The notes under the pieces are model-generated. The model saw only the letters and a list, made by a program, of their open reading frames with translations. It made no database searches and was not told where the DNA came from. A stretch of DNA of 64,000 nucleotides from Eustoma russellianum (taxonomy: Eukaryota > Streptophyta > Magnoliopsida > Gentianales > Gentianaceae). Of the stretch, positions 23,621-36,861 are shown in pieces (the first letter of the stretch is position 1; every line of letters begins with the position of its first letter). The stretch lies in the NCBI GenBank assembly GCA_036186865.1, contig AP025067.1, forward strand, positions 18,558,602 to 18,622,601, in the 5' to 3' direction. Position numbers and translations under genes: made by a program.

Positions 23621-24423
23621 GTGATAGACTCTATCACCATTAAGTCCCGGGATCATGCATTGCACGGTAGAGATATATGCATCGTGCATGACATGTCGTT
23701 TGTTGCGGGTGACACGTAGAGATGGGCATGCATCATGAAGTTGCGCATTATTATGTGGAGTGACTTACCTTCCGCAGTTTATCTACTTCATTGGTATGTA
23801 TTGTTCTCTTCTTTGTTATGTGATTATCTGTTTGTTGTGTATCTCATATTTGAGAAGAGCATGCATCACGGTAATTGAGGTTGAGTTGATGAATTATTTA
23901 TTTTGTGTTTTGAAGTGTTAACTGTTAAGATAATTAAGTGAAATTGTGGACTAAGGACATGTATGTTAACTATAAAAGTTATTTGTATTTGCTTCTACGT
24001 GTATGATTTCTGTAACAAGTATATGTAGGTTTCTTACTAAGCCCGTTGATTTTGGCTCACACCACCATTCACCAGTTTTGCAGGCATGACAAGTTAAGGT
24101 ATGCTTACACAGGAGTTGGTATACCGTGGAAGATCGAGACGGGAGATTTCGAGTCTAAAATATTTAGAAAAGACTGTCGAGGTTTATGTATTTTTGAGAT
24201 TAGTGTTTACATACCATTGACTATTGTGTTGATTAGAAATTCTTAGACATTGTATTAATGATGATGATTATTTTATCGAGGATTTTAGTAATGACTTCTG
24301 CTGACATCGATTTATGTTATTATGACGACGTGAGTTGATTTGTATCGTCGCCTTGTAGTTCTCTTAGTTGACTACGGCGGGTGCACTGTTCCCAAAGCTA
24401 GGGCTCGGGAGCGGGGCGCTACA

Positions 24424-27400
24424 GGTGGTATTAGAGCCAGGCTCTAGATCCACGACGGATATTTAGATTTAGGCCATGATCGTAGAAACTAAGTGATGAT
24501 TTGAACATAAGTACCGATTGTATTCATAAAAGATGATTATATTCTAAGCATTGAACCTAGAAATAAGTAATGATTTTAGACTTAAGCGATGATCAGATGA
24601 GGGATACATTCACGTATACTTAGGATATACCATACGATTTTGAATTAATTGCCTTGTTTAAGATTTGATTATGAACCTATGTGTACACCCCTTAGACCAA
24701 TCACTGCAAAACCCTCAAATAGATGATATCTAATTATAAATTGTAAGGTTACCAAGAATATTCTGTCATAGGTGCCGGTTGATGCATTAATTTGCATGGG
24801 ACATGCAGTTACTCAGGCTGCTTCACTGTAACAACATGGGACCCGATATCTTTAAGGTAAAATAAAGCAGACCCATATCCTTATTTGGACAGTAGTGTCA
24901 GAGTCGGCTTAGGTCTAAGTTGGGACCGTAGCTACTAAAAATGAATTATGGTAATAGTTACTAAAAAAACAAATGATTTATAGTACAAGGACAATTACTA
25001 AGAAACGATTTATAAGCATTATGATCAATAGAGTTTAGTAAAGAATACTGTACAAAGGAGTTTACAGTTTATAGTTACGTTGTTGAATTCATAGTTATCA
25101 AAATAGGCGAAGATATTAGTGTTATTAGAGATGTTGATTAATAGCGATACTCGCATATTAAAATAGTAAATATAGAGGAATGATTGGATCAATAGAAATA
25201 AGGGTACGATATTTTCACGTTGACGTTCACTATTGTGAATTAAAGAAATGCGATGTATTGATTCTTAGAAACGTCAAGTTACTTGGCTTGAATCTAGTAT
25301 AGAATAAATGGATGTTAGAATTTTAGTGACAGTGTAGAACATCAGTGTCAGAAGTAACATATTGTTGTAAGTGAGGAAACAAATGAATAATATTGAGAGT
25401 GATAGAGGAGAATTGTATAGGTTACTATATTTAGGCAAGGATCAAGCAATGCAAGCGTGGTACTGCGATTGAATGAGGATGTTATGCAGTGGTCAAATAA
25501 AGTAAGCATGGTGCATTAGAACACCTTAAATCAATTATTAATTAGTGTGCCATACTAGGATTGGACCACTTAAACTAAAGATTTTATCATAGCCGACGAA
25601 TGTTTGACTTATAAGAAATTGTACATAGGAGATTTTTATTTCAAAATAAGGATGAATTATAGAAAATATACGAGGTATTGGACTATTATTTCTCAAGTAG
25701 TTAAATATTTTCATATACTCACGTACCCCACGGTACACCTATATTTTAAAGGTACTTCCAAGATTTTGTTCCTAAGTATTTCATTTGGTCTATTAATTTT
25801 ACGACCTGCTTCTTTGCTGTAATTGCATATCGAAATAATAAAGGTTTAATTATTTTGACAACTTCAAACAAAAAAAACTTTTTTTTAAATATTGATGCTC
25901 TTCAAGAACGATATATTTATATATTTCTTATACAATATTTCAATTTTTGTTTTGTTACAGCTATCTTGTGAAATAAATTTGATTTGTCGACTATTGATAT
26001 AGCAAACATTTTATTCATTAAATGTTTTGAGGTTATTTATTCGCTTGCGATGAACTTACTTAGTTTTGTAAAGCTAGAAAGTAGCATCCAAAATACATAC
26101 TCCTTTTTTTAGAAAAGAGAAAGTACCTATTCAAAATGATTTATAAAACTTTACATTTATTAAGTTTTCAAATTGTTTTAATGCGATTTTACTGTAATAC
26201 TTTTACGAACAAGTTATATCATTGTTTCTTGTAAGTGGTCATTTGATAGACTACTTTGCGAAAACCGACATATAATACTTTGGTTCTCGTGTTTACAAAA
26301 AAAAAGTTTTAGAATGGATGCTATTCTAAATAACTAAAGCTATATTCCAAATTACATCAACGTAAGCGACATTTTATTTGAAGGAAAACATGTACATACG
26401 CAGATTTCGTATATTAGGCTATTCATGGTATGCCGAAGGAGTAAGGATGCGATTATAGAGCTCGCCCATAGGTATACAAGAAGTGATTTGAGGACTTAGT
26501 TCAGTGTTAAGGAAATATAACGGTTAGCATGTTAGAGGGCTCGATGGATACTGAGGTTTAGGTATCTATCTAGGTAATGAATCACGTATGATTAGTTTTG
26601 GGAATTCAGAAATGGCAAACTACAATGATATCCGTCGAATGATACACATAAGTGGCGTAAGCCTGTATAAGTAACGGATGAAATAACTAATTTAAGATAT
26701 ACGGTAGATCAGAGTGGCGCAGCAGAAGCGTGGTGGATTAGTATGCCTAAGATGGTTAAGTAAAGTAATCAATTAAGCTGAATCTTAGAATATAGAACAA
26801 GCGGAGCTAAGCTATGTCTGCCTCAATAACATCGCTACTAAGCATAACAATCTATAGAGACAAGTAGGCTTGAACATACATGATGGCATATAGAAAGTTC
26901 CAAGTTATAACTACGGGAGAAGTAAATTAAGGATTGAAGCCTATGAGGCTAGATCATCTTATAGGGCGCTAGTGATGACTAAGTTGAATCATACTAGAAT
27001 GAAACATGTTCTAAAGGTATATACGGTTTAAGTGATTAGTTCTACGACGTTAAGTCAAAATCGCAGTATACGTAAGTACTGATTATAAAATGTGGCTGAT
27101 GATTGTAGGTATAAGTACTATATAGACCGACGATTGGGTTATGAGGTCCCGATATGGTGACGATACCCTTACGGGTGGATTGAAAACAATATATAGATTA
27201 AGTTATGATTCAACAAATAGAAATCAATGGATTAGGAATCACCGTGTTGGTATACAAAGAATGATTTCGAGGATTTAGTCATGTGACAAGGAAGTGAATT
27301 GGATAACATATCGAAAAACATAAGGGATACCTAGCTCGGTCATTATCTAGGTAGACTGTTATGTAGAGCCATACTAAGTTGAGATTATGTAAACGCAAGT

Positions 27401-27434
27401 TTCGAGGATGAAACGTTTTGTAAGGAGGGTAGAT
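24424..27434 (+). other. LARD internal region, non-coding
   Basis: The primer site tggtattagagcc lies at 24426-24438 and the purine run aaggagggtaga just before 27435. Both strands have only short frames. A few phrases near 26400-27420 (such as 'gcaagtttcgaggatgaaac') look like the 3' end of a gypsy pol-to-PPT region. No protein motif is recognisable. Confidence 0.75.
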
Positions 27435-28256
27435 TGTTACGTACGTGGATTAAAAAGAAAAAATAATAATAAATGTGTTAGTTAAAATATCTACTTCCAA
27501 AAAAAATGTGTTAAATGTTATTAAAAAAAATGGCAGCCGTTGTTGGGGAAATTGGTCAACCCCCCACTATTCCACTCCCCCAATCTTTGCCCAAATATCT
27601 CCCCCACTCCCCAAATACCCGGCCACCCCTCTCCTTTTTAAAAAAATACAGTTTCCAGCTAACCCCACCCCATTCTCCTTTTATGCCGAAGCACAACACG
27701 CACAAGAAAGAAGAATTTTTCCCTGCCTAAACCCATGCTGCCAAAGAGAATGCAATAGGAGAAAAGAAAAAAAATATAATTCTTGGCTTCAATCAGTCTG
27801 AACTTCGTTTACGGTATAGTATACCCAAATCGATGTAAGTAACCCTACTATATTTGCTATGCTTTTGCAAAAATTATATGATTATATATTCGGTACCAAT
27901 CATGGATCATGCGCTCGTATAATTGTTTGCATAGATGAATGTATGTATATGTATATGTGGTGTGCACCGATTTTATATATGTATACATAATTTGTATCGT
28001 GTTCAAGTATGCGTGTGTATAACCACAAATAAGGATCGATATACATATATATACGTTGGACTAATTACATGTTTTGCTTACAAATGTTAAACTGGCAATG
28101 TGGTAGAATAAGTAAGCAATGGCGGAATTCTTATGCACATAATAATTGGGGTTAGAATGTTTACAATATTAAGGGTGAATGCTTCGTGCTGTGTGTGCTT
28201 GTAAAGTTATATTTTCGGTTGGTAACGACAGGTAGCAGCCAAATCTTGATGTGCAT

Positions 28257-28342
<86 letters not shown>

Positions 28343-30286
28343 GTGTGTGTGTGTGTGTGTAATTAAAGGGGATATGTTAGGAGAATTAATATATATATAT
28401 ATATATGGACAAGCTGTGAATTTATTTAGGTGTTGTATGCCAAGTGTAAAAGAGGTATGTGAAATTAAGGGATTGTGGTTACCTGTGTGTGCCGCGGCAG
28501 TGGTGCAATTATGGAGTGGTGTGTGTATTTCGGCCTGCGGTGATAAGTGATACATATATGTCCATATGTATAGGCTGTTATATTATATATATGTTGATGA
28601 ATTGTGAAATTCTGTGGGTTTAAGCATGTGAGGCCGAAAGCAATTGTTAAAAATTGTTAATATGTTCTTTTCGGTCTTCCTCCAGTGATAGTAGGGCGAG
28701 TTGCAAGTATAAGAATTGGTAAATTATAAGAATGGAAAAAAATGTTGTCATTTGTTTCGGTGGTACTGGGTGCATGGATTTATAATAATGTGTATACCAT
28801 TGTGTACATAAATGCATGTGAGTTATTATCCTACAATAGGTTTGCCGAGGATAAAGGTTGGACAGGGGTGCTGGTTGTTTCAATTGAAAGATTACATTGT
28901 GAAGCAAGTTTGTAAGTGGTCTATCTATACTCGTTATGTTGTCATGCATCAGAAGTAAGTGGTCTATTTGTACTCGTTATGTTTATCATTCATTAGTGTG
29001 TTGTTGGTTGCATATCTGTAAATGGATTTTCTCTATATGTGAGTTGTGTGTATATGTGAGACATGTATGTACATTGGGTGTATGTAGGGTCGTACGATTT
29101 CAATGCATATTGTATATGTATATGGATTTGTGGGGGTATCATACACGTATATATGCACGTGTATGGGCACGAGCATATGTATGAATATGGATACACCAGA
29201 TTACGTATGATACGCATTTGCATTCATGGCACGAGCATTGCATTGCATGAAAATTGATGAATATCGATGGATGGCAGGCTGCGTCTAATATGGGCGCAGG
29301 TGCCGAGGACGGCAGGCTGCGTCTAAATGGGCGCAGGTGCCGGAGACGATAGGCTGGGTCTAAATGGGCACGTGTACCGAGGCAGACCGGGTCTAAATGG
29401 ACACGGGTACCGAGGCAGGCCGGGTCTAAATGGGCACGGGTGTCGACAACGGCAGGCTGTGTCTAACATTGGCACAGGTGTCGGGGTGATAGACTCTATC
29501 ACCATTAGGTCCCGGGATCATGCATTGCACGGTAGAGATATATGTATCGTGCATGACATGTCGTTTGTTGCGCGTGACACGTAGAGAGGGGCATTTATCA
29601 TGAAGTTGCGCATTATTATGTGGAGTGACTTACCTTCCGCAGTTTATCTACTTCATTGGTATGTATTGTTCTCTTCTTTGTTATTTGATTATCTGTTTGT
29701 TGTGTATCTCATATTTGAGAAGTGCATGCATCACGGTAATTGAGGTTGAGTTGATGAATTATTTATTTTGTGTTTTGAAGTGTTAACTGTTAAGATAATT
29801 AAGTGAAATTGTGGACTAAGGACATGTATGTTAACTATAAAGGTTATTTGTATTTGCTTCTGCATGTATGATTTCTATAACAAGTATATGTAGGTTGCTT
29901 ACTGAGCCCGTTGATTTTGGCTCACACCACCATTCACCAGTTTTGCAGGCATGAGAAGTTAGTATGCTTACACAGGAGTTGGTATACCGTGGAAGATCGA
30001 GACGGGAGATTTCGAGTCTAAAATATTTAGAAAAGACTTTCGAGGTTTATGTATTTTTGAGATTAGTGTTTACATACCATTGACTATTGTGTTGATTAGA
30101 AATTCTTAGACCTTGTATTAATGATGATGATTATTTTATCGAGGATTTTAGTAATGACTTCCGCTGACATCGATTTACGTTATTATGACGGCGTGAGTTG
30201 ATTTGTATCGTCGCCTTGTAGTTCTCTTAGTAGACTACGACGGGTGCACTGTTCCCGAAGCTAGGGCTCGGGAGCGGAGCGCTACA
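27435..30286 (+). repeat. 3' LTR of the LARD
   Basis: 2852 bp, TGTTACGTAC...GCGCTACA, then taaag. It contains a pure (TA)n run at about 28257-28336 where the 5' LTR has LINE 1. The minisatellite at 29285-29490 differs in unit content from that of the 5' LTR. Confidence 0.92.
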
Positions 30287-30291
30287 TAAAG

Positions 30292-31265
30292 TGGCAGAGG
30301 TATATGAGAAGTTGAATTAGCACTCTAGTTACAAAAATAAAATAAAAAAAGTTAATCCCTTTTAATGCTAACAAGTGAGTAGAATGTTTATGTTCTAGCG
30401 TGGATTTTCGTAAATTTGGTAAAGCGAATTTACCAAATTATTGGGTTATCGATGCAGTTACATATAAAGCTGGTCGTTTCATTGGAATCAAGCGCTCTAT
30501 CCTTTGGGATAGATGTATTGTTTGCGTACCTTACACTCTCCCCGGACTCTAACGATAGCTTTTGATGTCGTTAGAATATACTAGATATGTGTTGTTATTG
30601 TTGGTAAAACAAACATATATATACACACACATCGAGCATAACAAACTATAGATTCAGTATGAGACGCATAAAGTAAATCGTGTTGAATTGATATTAAAAT
30701 CAGAGATAAGCCAAAGATATGCAGTTTGCCTTGGCATAATCAAACCAGTAACGTGCGTTTGGAGGAATTCAATTCTAGCAAGTGACGGTAAGTTCGATTC
30801 ATAACGACAAATGTTTGCTTACCTAACATTCTATGTGTATACGCATAACACTAGTGCATCGAAAACATCTTTTTAAAGGTTTGCTTACCTCCATGAAACT
30901 CAAAGCACAAGCCCAATTATATAAGTGATTTTGCTATATTAAAGTGTAGTTAGTTGGAAAGCTCCACGTCATGTCATACAAGATAAGGTTATTAATGACA
31001 AAAGGATAAGAAAAAATACCAAGGTGAAAAGAGGATAAACTCTGCATGGCGCCTTGTTTATTAAATGGAGGATATGCAATAACCATGGTAACTAAAATTA
31101 GTCAATGATTATGCATCATAATTCAGGCAGCATCTTTCTCTTTACCTCTTTAAGTAAAAAAAAAAATTGATTACCTTTTACCTAACACGATTGCATTATT
31201 GGGTGTGTGCTTACTATAAGCATACCAAGTAACGATGACATTGATAATTAAACATAACATAGTGA
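30292..31265. other. AT-rich spacer with one SINE remnant
   Basis: Apart from the SINE remnant at 30451-30612, no gene or repeat structure is seen. Confidence 0.55.
30451..30612 (+). repeat. SINE remnant, TS-like, third copy
   Basis: It contains gctctatcctttgggatag, gcgtaccttacactctcccc, ggactctaacgatagctttt and a close 'atatactagatatgtgttgttattgttg'. The middle block and the TTG-rich tail match the 751-900 copy and the 3' part of TS-type SINEs. Confidence 0.55.
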
Positions 31266-31270
31266 TACGT

Positions 31271-32231
31271 TGTTAGAAATTTTGGCTCGATATAATACCA
31301 AACATGATCAAGGAATATTCAAATGAAATAACTTTATGACATAAATTTAGTGTTCAACAATATGACTAAGAATATCATACAAATGGGTCTAGTATATAAA
31401 GAATTCGATTAACATTGGTTACAATAAACATATGCAACCCCACAACTATGTGATAATCAAAGATGTTGGAATGAAGAAATCAACAATATTATGACGCTTG
31501 ATAGAAGGACAAATAGAAGAATAAAACCAAGACGAGACTCGAGATATCTCTGAACTTAAAGCAATTTTGCCTTCACCATTGAGCAATGTGAACTTCAGAC
31601 AAATGCTTCTCAGCATATAATGGGTTACTTCCTTTTGGTTGCCCTTCAAGAAAAAGTTTGAATTTGTCCATAGAAATAATTGTTGTTAGAGAGAAGAAGA
31701 GAAGAAGAATAGAGGATAAATTTCCTGCAGAATTCATCAAACATCAAGTGTTTTTCCCCTAAAACTATCTTTTACATGTCAAAGCCTTCTTTATATAGGC
31801 TTCAAGTAGTTAATGATAACCTTATGGACACCTTTCTGCAGAGAAATTAAACTCCAAGTTGGTTGGATATCATTCTAATTAAAAGGAGATGTCACATGGT
31901 GCAAGAGTTGCATCTTTATGATAAGACACCACACAAAGCACCTTATGTGGGCATTCTGGATCACTTCGAGCGCCTACATTAGACGCTTTATCCCATTTCG
32001 AACGCCTACATTAGGCGCTTCATCACACATAAGGCGCCTATACAAGGCGTTCGAGGTGTTCTGTGAACTTTCTTCAACGCATAAAGCGCCTCATGTGTTT
32101 GGAATGCCCATGTTTCTTTCTATTGTTCATAAAACACTTCAAACTTCACCCAATCTCCTATCAATTGATTACATAACATAATACAAGATTGGATCACACG
32201 ATTTAAAGTATTTTTAAGTACTTTTCTAACA
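31271..32231 (-). repeat. 3' LTR of the minus-strand element
   Basis: 961 bp. It contains short inverted repeats such as cgcctacattaggcg (32003-32017) in a cluster of gcgcct/aggcgc words at about 31930-32100. Confidence 0.9.
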
Positions 32232-35213
32232 ATCCCCTATATGATCCAAGATTTTATAATCACACATCCGAACGATAACATACAAACTTCTCTAACAACA
32301 ATGCGCAGACAATGACACATAACAGATACAATGACTTGTGGTCTTGAATCGCCGGTAGTACAAGTGGAGTTATATAAGCGAGAATAGGATGAATTTAGTC
32401 TTGAATCATATTCTACTATTGTTTATATGAACAGCCACGAGACATGTCATTATCTCCTCACTTCAACAAGTTCGCGGTGTGGTGCAAAATCTGCCATGCA
32501 CCTATGCTAGTGTTCATAAGCACTCTAGAGAGTATTCCAGGCTCTCACAGGAAGCTCCACCACCTCCATACTTATATAGGTGAAATTCATCAAATGTGTA
32601 CTGCTCATTCTACCATTCAACATGACTATGAATTCTCATTGAAAGATTTTAAAACCTCACTCTCAATTCTTGCTGCAAGTACTATCTTCAACAACACCAT
32701 AGGGAGAGACAACGTTGATAGTACTGAGCATAACTCTTTTGTGACTTGTTTTTCCACATTGAACTCCGTTCATAGGATCTCTGGTAATAATGAGTTGGGT
32801 TCCCGCCACACAGAACTCACAATAATTGGAAAGTCTCATCCCCCTCGATGTTACTGTGGGTCTCTCTCACAGACCTTGCACTGGCTATGTTTTACCCAAG
32901 AAAACTCATGATAGTGCACAATCCAATGATAATTCCTTTCAGTGATTTCCTTCAACAAATCACTCAATCATAACCGAATGATTTTTTAACAAGAAAATCA
33001 CCAAACTTAAGATGATTTTTCACCAAGCAAATCATCAAACATAAGATGATTTTTGTCAAGCAAATAATCAAACTTAGGATGATTTTTCTCAAGCAAAATC
33101 ATCAAAATTGTTTCTACAAACTGACTCTTACAAGCATGATCAATAGTATCATGAATAACTTTATCTAAGAGTCAATTGTATCAACAACAAATAGCCAAGC
33201 ATGATGAACTCATCAAAACATCACACCAGTTAACTACTTTCATATGCTTGCAACTATTCTTCAATCATCAAAATTCATTATCATAATCAACTTTCAATAT
33301 AAGCATCAAGCAAGCTTGACAAGTTTACAAACACGCGAAATTTTTGATTACCAAACCTCATAAATATTATCATGGTGCATCATAAACAGCAAGCAAGCTT
33401 ATCACCCTTATAGACTTGAAACATTAATCATCAAACAATTAGAACAACACAGTGACAATTACTTTGGCGTTTAAACGACACATAAGTTATTTATATGCTC
33501 AACATTCACATGTTCTAATAACTTTATTTTTAAATGAAAGTACTAAAGGGCTAAACCCTCACATTTCATCTCAATCTATATTAATCACAAAACATACTTC
33601 TATTCACCATCTTCAATTATTTCAATATTCATCTTCGTTTGATCACAAATTATCAGACAACTAGCTATGGTATAGATTAATTCAAAAGGCTTCCAAAAAT
33701 GACCATAGACTAATCGCTCAATGTCACTTTGGAGTAAACTCCAACAATCTTCTTATGAACCAAAATAAGGAACTAGCACTTTTCATCTTTCAATCATACC
33801 GTAGTTTCAACAGTTATTCATCAACCCTGCATTTCGTTTTGTTCTTTTTACATGCTACACTAAATATACAACTAGCACTTTCTTAAACATGGTTTTCTAA
33901 AAGCTAACAACTAAAACTAGAAATCCAACATTCATGATTTCTAGGTTTTTTTCACATAGCACATTAGCTAGTTTTACCACAGCGAACAATTGACTAAGAC
34001 TAGAAAACTTTATTTTCATAAGTTTATCTTCATCATAAACAACTAGTCTCAGTCAACCTATTTTCAACAAGAAACTTTATTCATGAAGGATGAAAGCAAT
34101 CTGTCTAATCTTTCCTTCTTAGATTTCGTATTCTCTACTATATAATGCTTTCATTATACACAAGCAGCATGCTTCACATTTCAACTTCTAGGCATATTTC
34201 TCTTTTAATGAAACTCTAAGTTGAAATGCAAAACAAATTACACACATTAAAACATGTATTTAACACCATATTTAAATGAGATTAAATACATGCGACTATT
34301 TATTCACAAATCATACAAAACATATTTCTCATGTCCTTAGTATTTTCCTTCATTTTCTCAATAGATTAGCAAGACTCATGTTCTTGTCTCTCACCATGCA
34401 TAACACATGAAACGATTTCATATAAACTAGCTGCAAATCTATTAAGACTCATAAATCACATATGCAGCATAAAACAAACATTAAAACCCTTGTTTGATAG
34501 CAACTCAGAAATAATTCCTAAATGTATAAGAATATCACACATATTGCCAACTCCAGTTTTTATAGACAAAGTTAACTTTAAGTGCACCTTCTACTATCCA
34601 AACTCTTGGATTTCTAGTGCATCATTAAAGAAACTAAGCTGCCTCTCTACTGGTTGTAATAAATTTGATAGACATAATCTATCATCCTTTCCGAGAAATT
34701 ATCAACAAGTTACCTCATAGAAGACCATCGTGATCTCCTTACCCTCCATCATATTGAAACTCCAAGCAACTTCTCTTCTTCATCTGTCACCAACGAACAT
34801 GTTGGCAATTATCTTGTTTCATTGTATTTTTGAGCTTTCTTTGGTTGACACCAAATAAACTCTATTCTTATATTGCTTATTTCCATGTGTCTGCTGCAAT
34901 CTCCACCTTGTTAGCCTTCATTTTCCATCATAGTTTAGGAGTTGTCTATCCATGTCTTCCTTTGGAGTTTCTTCAGTTGACATCGAGCATGAAGACAGCT
35001 GAAAGGCATCCACCCTCATAGGCCTAAGGAAATTGAAATGATATCACATTCATTCCACTATGAAAATAATGATTTTCTAAGATATTTTCATCAATGATTC
35101 AACCCCCACACTTTGCTGGAAATAAGGAGAATGACAAAGGAACAACATAGACTTCTTCATAAAACTTGTTTCTTTGTGTGGATCAAACATGCCAAAGAAA
35201 ACTGCTTTAAGAC
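32232..35213 (-). other. Interior of the minus-strand LTR element, non-coding
   Basis: AT-rich. The longest frame (155 codons, + strand, 32444-32911) shows no known motif and lies antisense to the element, so I do not call it a gene. A short array of about 30-35 bp units with 'atgatttttcaccaagcaaa' is at about 32970-33110. The primer site next to 35213 is not recognisable. Confidence 0.6.
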
Positions 35214-36208
35214 TGTCAGAAATTTTGGCTCGATATGATACCGAACATGATCAAGGGATATTCAAATGAAATAACTTTGTGACATAAATTTAATGTTCAA
35301 GAAGACGACTAAGAACATCATACAAAAGGGTCTAGAGTATAAAGAATTCGATTGACATTGGTGACAATAAACATGTGCAACCAACAACTATGTGATAGTC
35401 AAAGATGTTGGAATGAAGAAATCAACAATATTATGATGTTTGATAGAAGGACAAATAGAAGAATAAAGCTGAAACGAGACTCGAGATGTCTATGAACTTA
35501 AAGCAATTTTAGCTTCACCATTGAGCAAGGTGAACTTCAGACAAATGCTTCCCAGCATATAACAGCTTACTTCCTTTTGGCTACTTTTCAAGAGAAAGTT
35601 TGAACTTGTCCGTAGAAGTGATTGTTGTTAGAGGAAAGAAGAGAAGAAGAAGAGAGGATAAGTTTCCTGTAGAAATTCTCTAAGGTTTCATCAAACTTCA
35701 AGTGTTTTTTCCTAAAAACTATCTTTTACATGTCAAAGCTTTCTTTATATATGATTCAAGCAGTTAATGACAACCTTAAAGACACCTTTATGCAGAGAAT
35801 TTAATCTTCAACATGGTTGGTTATCGTTCTAATTGAAAGGAGATGTCACATGGTGCTAGAGTTGCATCTTTTATGAACAGACACCCACATAAAGCGCCTT
35901 ATGTAGGCGTTTGAAGTGTTCTTAGAACATTTCTGGAACACTTCGAACACCTATATTAGATGCTTCATCCCACTTCGAACGCCTACATTAGGCGCTTCAT
36001 CCCACATAAGGCGCCTATACAAGGCGTTCGAAGTGTTCTGGAAATTTTCTTCAACACATAAAGCGCCTCATGTGTTTGGAACGCTCCTGTTTCCTTCCAT
36101 TGTTCATAAAACACTTCAAACTTCACCCAGTCTCCTATCAATTTATCACATAACATTGAACAAGGTTGGATGACACGATTTAAAGTACTTTTAAGTACCT
36201 TTCCAACA
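35214..36208 (-). repeat. 5' LTR of the minus-strand element
   Basis: 995 bp. It carries a TATATAAAG box at 35743-35751 (- strand) and the same gcgcct hairpin cluster at 35885-36075 (cgcctacattaggcg at 35982-35996). Confidence 0.9.
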
Positions 36209-36254
36209 TACGTCATTTAATTTCTTAGTAATTCTTGATATTTCATACATCCTA

Positions 36255-36435
36255 AACTATTTCTCGAGTAATATTAGTGTCTCTCAACCTTTAGATCACG
36301 TGTTCGAGCCACAGAAATAGCATCTTGCACAAAGTGTAAGGTAAGGCTGCGTAAATCAGATGGCGAAACGATCCGGCCCCTTCCTAGACTTTGCACAAAT
36401 GCGGAAGTCTAGTACACCAAAAATGTCTTTTAACT
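36255..36435 (+). repeat. tRNA-derived SINE, Au-like
   Basis: It contains a Pol III B-box-like gtgttcgagcc (about 36299-36309), then aagtgtaaggtaaggctgcg, gatccggccccttcctagac, a 'gcacaaatgcggaagtctag' hairpin, 'agtacacc' and a T run (tctttt). This order is that of the Au family of plant SINEs. The A box is weak, and target repeats were not found. Confidence 0.7.
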
Positions 36436-36440
36436 TGGAC

Positions 36441-36793
36441 TGGACCGTGGGATTATCCAAGTGAATTAGTATACCTTAAAGAAATTTCCAACATACGTTT
36501 TGGTAAAATAAAGTTCAGCTGCTTCAATTGAGTTCCACTTTTAAACTCTTCGGTCTACTCTTTGCAATAATGATTGTGCGCTTCCTCCATCACGATTTCA
36601 TAGTTCAACTTGAAAAATATATATTATGCTACATACACAACTACAAGTTCAAATGATTAATTATCATTTGATTAATACTCATCATGAAGTCATTATTTTT
36701 TCGGAGTCTCAAATGAGCGTGAAAAACCCGTTAGAATTCTTGAACGGAAACAGAAAAGAGATGGAACTCCAGTTCGGGTTCTCAAAGCAGCTG

Positions 36794-36795
<2 letters not shown>
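36441..36795. other. AT-rich spacer
   Basis: Nothing recognisable. Confidence 0.5.
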
Positions 36796-36856
<61 letters not shown>

Positions 36857-36861
36857 TATTT
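36796..36861. repeat. (TA)n microsatellite, left flank of LINE fragment
   Basis: Near-pure TA ending tatatatatttat at the junction with LINE sequence. Confidence 0.9.

Larger units (their letters stand above)
15219..24423 (+). repeat. 5' LTR of the LARD, split by LINE 1
   Basis: The two LTR halves, 15219-16160 and 22416-24423, align in order with 27435-30286. The break is inside a CATATA/TA microsatellite that the intact 3' LTR also has at 28257-28340. The shared order includes the block atggcagcc...ttggtcaaccccccacta, a small tandem array (about 23405-23620) and the close ggctcgggagcgg...cgctaca. Confidence 0.9.
15219..30286 (+). mobile_element. Gypsy-like LARD (large non-coding LTR element) with a nested LINE
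   Basis: The LTRs begin TGTTACGTAC and end GCGCTACA. A perfect 5-bp target duplication, taaag, lies at 15214-15218 and 30287-30291. The 5' LTR (15219-24423) is interrupted by a LINE at 16161-22415; without it the LTR is about 2.95 kb, close to the 2852-bp 3' LTR at 27435-30286. The interior (24424-27434) starts with tggtattagagcc, one base off the initiator-Met primer site, and ends with a purine run, aaggagggtaga. It holds no frame above about 75 codons. The terminal GCGCTACA, the Met-type primer site and the 'cgaggatgaaac' phrase before the purine run suggest a derivative of a chromovirus-like gypsy element that depends on a relative's enzymes. Confidence 0.88.
31271..36208 (-). mobile_element. 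Non-autonomous LTR retrotransposon, minus strand
   Basis: LTR pair 31271-32231 and 35214-36208, with ends TGTYAGAAA...TTYYAACA. A perfect 5-bp target duplication, tacgt, lies at 31266-31270 and 36209-36213. Orientation is taken from three signs on the - strand: a TATATAAAG box in each LTR (31789-31797 and 35743-35751), a purine run, atataggggat, directly next to the LTR at 31271-32231, and leader-like sequence after the other LTR. The 2.98-kb interior has no recognisable gag or pol frame. It is a LARD-like passenger element. Confidence 0.88.

Noticed and set aside
24424..27434. Possible hidden pol in the LARD interior
   Set aside because: No RT, integrase or protease motif on either strand; only scattered short frames.
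28169..28555. 128-codon minus frame and a plus frame
   Set aside because: Both consist largely of (Tyr-Ile)n from the TA run in the LARD 3' LTR.
32444..32911. 155-codon plus frame inside the minus-strand LTR element
   Set aside because: No motif of any family, antisense to the element, no leader or start context. Probably chance.
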